A DNA stretch of 64,000 nucleotides from Buchnera aphidicola (Thelaxes californica) (GTDB lineage: Bacteria > Pseudomonadota > Gammaproteobacteria > Enterobacterales > Enterobacteriaceae): positions 458,700 to 522,699 of the forward strand of contig NZ_CP034852.1 in assembly GCF_005080825.1 (NCBI RefSeq), in the 5' to 3' direction. Both the position numbers and the translations under genes were made by a program. Under the pieces are notes generated by a model that searched no databases, was not told where the DNA came from, and saw nothing but the letters and a program-made list of their open reading frames with translations. Positions within the stretch are counted from its first letter, which is position 1, and every line of letters starts with the position of its first letter. Positions 59,015-64,000 of this stretch are shown piece by piece.

Positions 59015-60232
59015 ATGGATTTACCAATTTATTTTGACTATGCAGCTACAACACCATTAGACCCAAAAGTACTTAAAAAAATGTTAGAATATCTTGATTT
59101 TAATCATAAAAAATTTGGAAATCCTGCTTCTCGTTCTCATAAATTTGGTTGGATAGCAGAAGAAGCAGTCGATTTAGCAAGACAAGAAATTGCATCCTTT
59201 TTTAATGCAGATTACCGAGAAATAATTTTTACATCTGGAGCAACTGAATCTAATAATTTAGCAATTAAAGGTTGTGCTAATTTTTATAAAAAAAAAGGAA
59301 TACATATAATAACATGTAAAACAGAACATAAATCTGTTTTAGATAGTTGTAGATATTTAGAAGAAAATAATTTTCATATTACCTACCTTACTCCACAAAA
59401 AAATGGAATAATTTCACTAGAAGCAATAAAAAAAGCAATACGACCATCAACTATTTTAATTTCTATAATGCATGTTAATAATGAAATAGGTGTAATACAA
59501 GATATTCAAAAAATTAGTGAAATTTGTAAAAAAAATCACATTTTTTTTCATGTAGATGCAACACAAAGTATTGGAAAAATTCATATTGATATACAAAAAA
59601 TTCATGTCGATCTTCTTTCTTTTTCTGCACATAAAATTTATGGACCTAAAGGAATAGGAGGATTATACGTACGCAGGAAACCAAGAATAAGATTAAAAAC
59701 ATTAATCCATGGAGGAGGACACGAGCGTGGATTAAGATCAGGTACTTTACCTGTACATCAAATTGTTGGAATGGGAAAAGCATTTCAAATAATTAAAAAT
59801 ATATTTAATGAAGAGAATAAAAAAATTACTCAATTAAAAAATTATTTTTGGAAAAAATTACAAAATATTAAAGAAATTTATTTAAATAGTGATCCTAATT
59901 ATTGTATACCTCACATTTTAAATGTAAGTTTTAATTTTATAGAAGGGGAATCATTAATTATGGCTATAAAAGATTTAGCAGTTTCCTCGGGATCAGCTTG
60001 TACATCATCTAGTTTAGAGCCTTCTTATGTATTAAGTTCATTAGGAATAAGAGACGATTTGGCTCATAGTTCTATTCGATTTTCTATTGGAAGATTTACT
60101 ACCAAAGAAGAAATTGATTATGCATACAATATCATTCAAAAAGCAGTAATAAAATTAAGAAATTTATCTCCATTATGGGAAATGTATGAAGAAGGTATCG
60201 ATATTAATACAATTAAATGGGAACATAATTAA
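59015..60232 (+). CDS. iscS: Cysteine desulfurase IscS
   Basis: PLP enzyme that takes sulfur from cysteine and gives persulfide to IscU for Fe-S clusters and to TusA/TusBCD for tRNA thiolation. 405 residues (E. coli 404). PLP-binding Lys207 in [12 protein letters not shown], the HVDATQ region, [13 protein letters not shown] and the mobile-loop cysteine Cys329 in [14 protein letters not shown] are intact. The C-terminal IscU-binding segment [12 protein letters not shown] is kept. First gene of iscS-iscU-hscB-fdx. Confidence 0.98.
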   Translation: MDLPIYFDYAATTPLDPKVLKKMLEYLDFNHKKFGNPASRSHKFGWIAEEAVDLARQEIASFFNADYREIIFTSGATESNNLAIKGCANFYKKKGIHIITCKTEHKSVLDSCRYLEENNFHITYLTPQKNGIISLEAIKKAIRPSTILISIMHVNNEIGVIQDIQKISEICKKNHIFFHVDATQSIGKIHIDIQKIHVDLLSFSAHKIYGPKGIGGLYVRRKPRIRLKTLIHGGGHERGLRSGTLPVHQIVGMGKAFQIIKNIFNEENKKITQLKNYFWKKLQNIKEIYLNSDPNYCIPHILNVSFNFIEGESLIMAIKDLAVSSGSACTSSSLEPSYVLSSLGIRDDLAHSSIRFSIGRFTTKEEIDYAYNIIQKAVIKLRNLSPLWEMYEEGIDINTIKWEHN

Positions 60233-60276
60233 TATCAAAAACATTTAAATTCTTTAAAAAAAGAGAAATAAATTTT

Positions 60277-60663
60277 ATGTCATATAGTAAAAAAGTTATA
60301 GAACATTATGAAAATCCTAAAAATGTAGGATCCTTCTCAAAAAGTGACTCTACAGTTGGTACTAGTTTAGTAGGAGCCCCATCCTGCGGAGATGTAATGA
60401 AGTTACAAATTAAAGTGAACAAAAAAGGTATTATAGAAGATGCTTGTTTTAAAACATTTGGATGTGGATCTGCCATTGCTTCTAGTTCATTAATGACAGA
60501 ATGGGTGAAAGGAAAATCATTAGATCAAGCTATGCAAATAAAAAATACTCACATAGTTAAAGAATTAGCATTACCACCAGTAAAAATTCATTGTTCTATA
60601 TTAGCAGAAGATGCAATTAAATCTGCAATTGAAGATTATAAAAATAAAAATCATTTAAATTAA
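60277..60663 (+). CDS. iscU: Iron-sulfur cluster scaffold IscU
   Basis: Scaffold on which 2Fe-2S clusters are built. 128 residues, as in E. coli. The three ligand cysteines are at the standard positions 37, 63 and 106, with GAPSCGDVMKLQ, TFGCGSAIASSS and the LPPVKIHCSILAEDAI block that contains the LPPVK chaperone-recognition motif. That motif is bound by HscA, which is not found next to hscB here. iscS lies 44 nt upstream. Confidence 0.98.
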   Translation: MSYSKKVIEHYENPKNVGSFSKSDSTVGTSLVGAPSCGDVMKLQIKVNKKGIIEDACFKTFGCGSAIASSSLMTEWVKGKSLDQAMQIKNTHIVKELALPPVKIHCSILAEDAIKSAIEDYKNKNHLN

Positions 60664-60672
60664 ATTTAAATC

Positions 60673-60698
60673 ACACTATAGTGTTTAAACTATAGTGT
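60673..60698 (+). other. Hairpin of two palindromes between iscU and hscB
   Basis: ACACTATAGT (60673-60682), a 6-nt loop, ACTATAGTGT (60689-60698): a perfect 10-bp stem. CACTATAGTG is itself a palindrome, so the site holds two near copies. It lies ten nt after iscU, where E. coli has iscA. Confidence 0.55.
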
Positions 60699-60753
60699 TA
60701 TAAATATAAGATATATAAAATAATAATATATAAATATTTTTAGGAGTAATATT

Positions 60754-61245
60754 ATGAATTATTTTCAAATGTTCAATTTTCCAGTAATATTTAATTTAAA
60801 TATACAAGAAATTAAAAAAAAATTTTATCAACTACAAAAGAAATATCATCCAGATTTGTCGATTTACAACAAAAAGGAAAAAAACATTAATAAATTATTG
60901 TTACTTTCCTCTACTGTTAATAAAGCATATAATATTTTAAAAAATCCTATTACTAGAGCTGAATATTTAATATCTCTATATACCAAAAAAGAAGACACAA
61001 AATTAAAACAACATACTCAAAGAAAATTCTTAAAACTACAATTTCAATTGTATGAAAAATTTGAATATTTAAAAAAAAAAAAACAAGATTTAAATATTTT
61101 CTATACAGAAATAAAAATATTAGAAAAAAAGTTTTTTAAAAAAATGGAAAAAAAATTATATGAAAAAAAATGGAGTGAAGCTAATATATATTTAGAACAA
61201 TTAAAATACTTTTATCAATTTCAAAAATTTATTTACAAAAAATAA
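60754..61245 (+). CDS. hscB: Fe-S co-chaperone HscB
   Basis: J-domain protein that brings IscU to the Hsp70 HscA and stimulates its ATPase. 163 residues (E. coli 171). The J domain holds the HPD triad at residues 32-34 (KYHPDLS); the C-terminal helical domain that binds IscU is present but very lysine-rich. A clear AGGAG precedes the ATG. A13 lies in frame at 61071-61083. hscA, the next gene in E. coli, is missing: only 75 nt lie before fdx. Confidence 0.95.
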   Translation: MNYFQMFNFPVIFNLNIQEIKKKFYQLQKKYHPDLSIYNKKEKNINKLLLLSSTVNKAYNILKNPITRAEYLISLYTKKEDTKLKQHTQRKFLKLQFQLYEKFEYLKKKKQDLNIFYTEIKILEKKFFKKMEKKLYEKKWSEANIYLEQLKYFYQFQKFIYKK

Positions 61246-61320
61246 TTATTTCACATTAATATTAAACAATAAAATTTTTCTCATCATATAAGTATCACAC
61301 ATAGGTACATAATAATTATT

Positions 61321-61659
61321 ATGACAACTATAACATTCATATTAAACAAAAAAAATAAAATTGAAAAAAAAAATGTTACAGCTAAAAATGGAGAAACAAT
61401 TTTAGATGTTGCTTTAAAAAATAACATTTATATAGAACATGCATGTGAAAAATCTTGTGTCTGTACCACTTGTCATTGTATTATCAAAAAAGGTTTTTTA
61501 TCATTATCTACACCTTCAGAAAAAGAAGAAGATACATTAGACAAAGCATGGGGTATACAAGAAAATAGTAGATTATCGTGTCAAGCTAAAATAGGAAATA
61601 AAAATATCACTGTAGAAATCCCTCAATATTCATTAAATTATTCTAATAAATCATCATAA
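61321..61659 (+). CDS. fdx: 2Fe-2S ferredoxin
   Basis: Isc-type ferredoxin that gives electrons for cluster assembly. 112 residues (E. coli 111). Ligand cysteines sit at 42, 48, 51 and 87 ([19 protein letters not shown]), with Cys46 also conserved. Fpr (42021) is the likely reductase. iscX, next in E. coli, is absent, and der converges with a gap of only 4 nt. Confidence 0.97.
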   Translation: MTTITFILNKKNKIEKKNVTAKNGETILDVALKNNIYIEHACEKSCVCTTCHCIIKKGFLSLSTPSEKEEDTLDKAWGIQENSRLSCQAKIGNKNITVEIPQYSLNYSNKSS

Positions 61660-61663
61660 AAAA

Positions 61664-63043
61664 TTAATTATGAATATAAGGATTATTAGTGTTTTTAAAA
61701 ATTAATTTAATCGATGTTCCAATTAATTGTAATTCTTTTTGAAACATATTTGTTAAATATGCAACATAATTATTATTTAATAAATGTGTCTTATTGCCAT
61801 ATATAACAATTATTTTAGAATATGAATAATTACATTTTTGTTCTGGATGTGCAAATTTTAATTTAATTTTTTTTCCTTGTATCATTGGAGGCTGTTTTTT
61901 TTTCAATATTTTATGTAACAACTTTGTTAAAGTAGAAGTATACAATACAGTTGTCATAGATTTATATACTTGACTAATCACTTTTTTTATATAATAAAAT
62001 ATTGTTTTATTAAACAATCCAGAAATAAAAAGTATAGGAATATGAGGAATAAAATGTAACACTCTCAGAACATTTTTTTTAAAAAAACTTTTTTTATGTG
62101 ATGGAATTAAATCCCATTTATTTATCAAAATTACAAAAGGTTTTAATTGTATTTTCAAATAACGTATTAAAAATAAATCTTGATATGATAATTCTTCTGA
62201 AGAATTCATTACTAAGATAGATAAATCACTTTTAATAACACTTTTTATTGTTTGTTTCACTGCATTTTTTTCTATCGATTGTATATTTTTCTTTTTTTTT
62301 CTTATCCCTGCTGTATCAAAAAATATATATTCAATATCTTTATATATATAACTAGTTTGAATACTATCTCTAGTTGTTTCTGGACGATCAGAAGTAACCA
62401 TCCTATTTGTTTTTAAAATATTATTAATTATTGTTGACTTTCCTACATTTGGCTTACCTATAATAGCTATACGAATTGTTTTTAATTTATTTTTAATATT
62501 TTCATTATTAATGAATAATCGATATTTTTTATTATTTGTAATAAATGTCTTAATATAAGGAAGTAAAATTTTATTTTGAAAAAAACTAATATTAATTTTT
62601 TTTTTTGCAGAAATAAAATAAGTATTTTTAAATCCTAATAATAAAAAATCATATAAAACATTATTTAAATTAATGGAATCAATTTTATTAACTAAAAGAA
62701 ATACCGGCTTATTCTTTTTTCTAATCAATTTTGATAAATCATTGTCATATGACACACAGCCCTCTTGAGCATTCACTAAAAAAAAAATAATATCTGATTC
62801 TTCTATAACATGATGTAAATTTAACCATTCTGAAGAGTTATATTTTTTTTTTATTAGATCAACACCAGGAGTATCAATGATAATACATTTTATATTCATC
62901 ACAGAAAAAATAGTTTGATATTGACGATCTCTTGTAGTATTTCTTAAAGAAGAAACAATAGCATTGTTACACGATGCTAAACAATTAAACAAACTAGATT
63001 TTCCGACATTCGACCTACCAATCAAAACAATTTTTATTTCCAT
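61664..63043 (-). CDS. der: GTPase Der
   Basis: Double GTPase needed for 50S subunit assembly. 459 residues (E. coli 490). Two G domains in tandem: LIGRSNVGKSSLFN near residue 8 with DTPGVD and NKID, and IGKPNVGKSTIINN near residue 195 with DTAGIR and NKWD, then a KH-like domain ending at the C-terminus. The acidic linker and C-terminal tail are shortened. yfgM lies just upstream (37 nt); bamB, between the two in E. coli, is missing. Confidence 0.96.
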   Translation of the reverse strand: MEIKIVLIGRSNVGKSSLFNCLASCNNAIVSSLRNTTRDRQYQTIFSVMNIKCIIIDTPGVDLIKKKYNSSEWLNLHHVIEESDIIFFLVNAQEGCVSYDNDLSKLIRKKNKPVFLLVNKIDSINLNNVLYDFLLLGFKNTYFISAKKKINISFFQNKILLPYIKTFITNNKKYRLFINNENIKNKLKTIRIAIIGKPNVGKSTIINNILKTNRMVTSDRPETTRDSIQTSYIYKDIEYIFFDTAGIRKKKKNIQSIEKNAVKQTIKSVIKSDLSILVMNSSEELSYQDLFLIRYLKIQLKPFVILINKWDLIPSHKKSFFKKNVLRVLHFIPHIPILFISGLFNKTIFYYIKKVISQVYKSMTTVLYTSTLTKLLHKILKKKQPPMIQGKKIKLKFAHPEQKCNYSYSKIIVIYGNKTHLLNNNYVAYLTNMFQKELQLIGTSIKLIFKNTNNPYIHN

Positions 63044-63080
63044 TTTTTTATTCTTCTACTATAAACTTTATTTTTTCAAC

Positions 63081-63707
63081 TTATGTAATACAACAAGTTT
63101 GTATTTTCATTGTTAAAACTTTTCTTAAAGTATTATTTTTTTCTAATTTTAATGCTGTTTTCCAAAATTTCAAAGCTATCTTCTTTTTATTTAGACAATA
63201 AAATATATCTCCTTTCATATGAAAAATTTCTGAATTCAAATTTTTATTTTTAATAAGATTTAATGTTTGTAACGATGAAATAAAATCATTTTTTTGTATA
63301 TTAATTTTGGCAATCTTAATTCTTATGTAATCCAAAAAAAATTGTTCTTTTGTTGATTCTAGTCCTTGCTGTAATATTTTAATAGATTGGTTTAAATCTT
63401 CTTTATTTAAATAAAAATTAGACATTTTTAATACAGTCAGTAAACCATAAATATTTTTATTTCTATTTATAAAATTTGTGTTTTGTAGTTCAAATGTTTT
63501 TTCATTTATAAAATTTTTACGATTTAAATCATAAAATTGATGAGCAATAACAACTGAATTATCTTGTTTATGTTGTTGATTAATTCTGTGTGTTTTATTA
63601 TATGTTGATAGCAAAAAGAAAAAAAAACATATACACATTACAATATTTTTTAAAAAATCTTTTTTTCCATTTGTGATATACATAAGTAAACTGCTAAAAA
63701 TTTTCAT
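63081..63707 (-). CDS. yfgM: Inner-membrane TPR protein YfgM
   Basis: Ancillary partner of the SecYEG translocon and of periplasmic chaperones in E. coli. 208 residues (E. coli 206). One membrane segment near residues 20-37 (NIVMCICFFFFLLS) and a periplasmic part with TPR-like helices (LNKEDLNQSIKILQQGLE, MKGDIFYCLNKKKIALKFWKTALKLE). Sequence similarity is weak, so the call rests on topology, length and position before der. Confidence 0.85.
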   Translation of the reverse strand: MKIFSSLLMYITNGKKDFLKNIVMCICFFFFLLSTYNKTHRINQQHKQDNSVVIAHQFYDLNRKNFINEKTFELQNTNFINRNKNIYGLLTVLKMSNFYLNKEDLNQSIKILQQGLESTKEQFFLDYIRIKIAKINIQKNDFISSLQTLNLIKNKNLNSEIFHMKGDIFYCLNKKKIALKFWKTALKLEKNNTLRKVLTMKIQTCCIT

Positions 63708-64000
63708 AATTTTTTTATGCTCTTTATATTAAACAATGTAAAATAAAACAGTATTCTTTATACTTAAAATTATTGTATTCTAATAAAAATTAGACAATAA
63801 ATCAAAGAATTACTTAATAATATACTAACTTTTTTAATAAATATATAAAAATTATATCATTTAAAATATCTTTTTGAATATATCTATCATTTTTGTAAAA
63901 TTTTATTAAAAAATTAAATATATTAATTTTTTTAAGTAATATAATTAATTAAAAAATGTAAAAATAAATAAATCAAATAAAAAATTTTACAATAATATTT
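63708..64000. other. Terminal intergenic DNA upstream of yfgM
   Basis: 293 nt of A/T-rich DNA without a readable gene. In E. coli hisS lies upstream of yfgM; no part of it is visible before the window ends. Confidence 0.5.

Overview
The window is a stretch of chromosome from an extremely AT-rich, gene-reduced gammaproteobacterial endosymbiont. Gene content, the order of conserved blocks and the protein sequences all point to Buchnera aphidicola, the primary symbiont of aphids; which aphid host cannot be told from the sequence alone. Supporting signs: base composition is only about one fifth G+C by eye, nearly every protein has a clear Escherichia coli orthologue of almost the same length, there are no transposons, phages or CRISPR arrays, small fragments of E. 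coli-like operons survive with their neighbours deleted, and several reading frames contain very long A homopolymers.

Layout: 1-3767 (minus) fusA (partial)-rpsG-rpsL-tusBCD translation and tRNA-thiolation block. 4000-10230: argD, tsgA transporter (plus), trpS, rpe, aroB, aroK. 10492 tRNA-Ser, then deoD-deoB, prfC, nfuA and ssb (minus). 16554-24741: dusA, dnaB, gshB, ruvX, yggS, hemW, mutY, yggX (plus) with trmB on the minus strand. 24749-30899: sbcB, tRNA-Asn, tRNA-Ile2, dut, cysQ, rplI-rpsR-rpsF, purA. 30900-32131 is a 1.2-kb gene desert at the E. coli position of hfq-hflX-hflK-hflC. 32132-38303: miaA, mtlD-mtlA and pgi. 38516-42770: orn, tRNA-Gly, rpmE, hslV-hslU, fpr. 43008-44480 encodes a 490-residue protein I cannot assign. 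44805-50583: rsmJ, a YnfM-type transporter, dapF, cyaY, hemC and a frameshifted hemD. 50554-50865: tRNA-Pro/His/Arg, the remains of the E. coli argX-hisR-leuT-proM cluster. 51075-58509: rho, trxA, rep, ilvC, ilvD. 58715 tRNA-Trp. 59015-61659: iscS-iscU-hscB-fdx without iscR, iscA, hscA or iscX. 61664-63707: der and yfgM.

How the genes work together: ilvC/ilvD, aroB/aroK, argD and dapF are steps of essential amino-acid synthesis, the usual contribution of Buchnera to its host. mtlA/mtlD/pgi/rpe feed hexitol carbon into central metabolism. cyaY, iscS, iscU, hscB, fdx, nfuA and yggX form an iron-sulfur supply line with mutY, hemW and ilvD as likely clients in this window. Two major facilitator proteins, TsgA and YnfM, are the obvious exchange candidates.

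The most interesting points are the unassigned 490-residue gene, hscB kept without an adjacent hscA, apparent decay of hemC/hemD, A13-A15 runs inside conserved genes (dnaB, ynfM, orn, cysQ, hscB), and several precise hairpins in otherwise featureless intergenic DNA. All family assignments come from reading the proteins against remembered E. coli orthologues; no database search was run.
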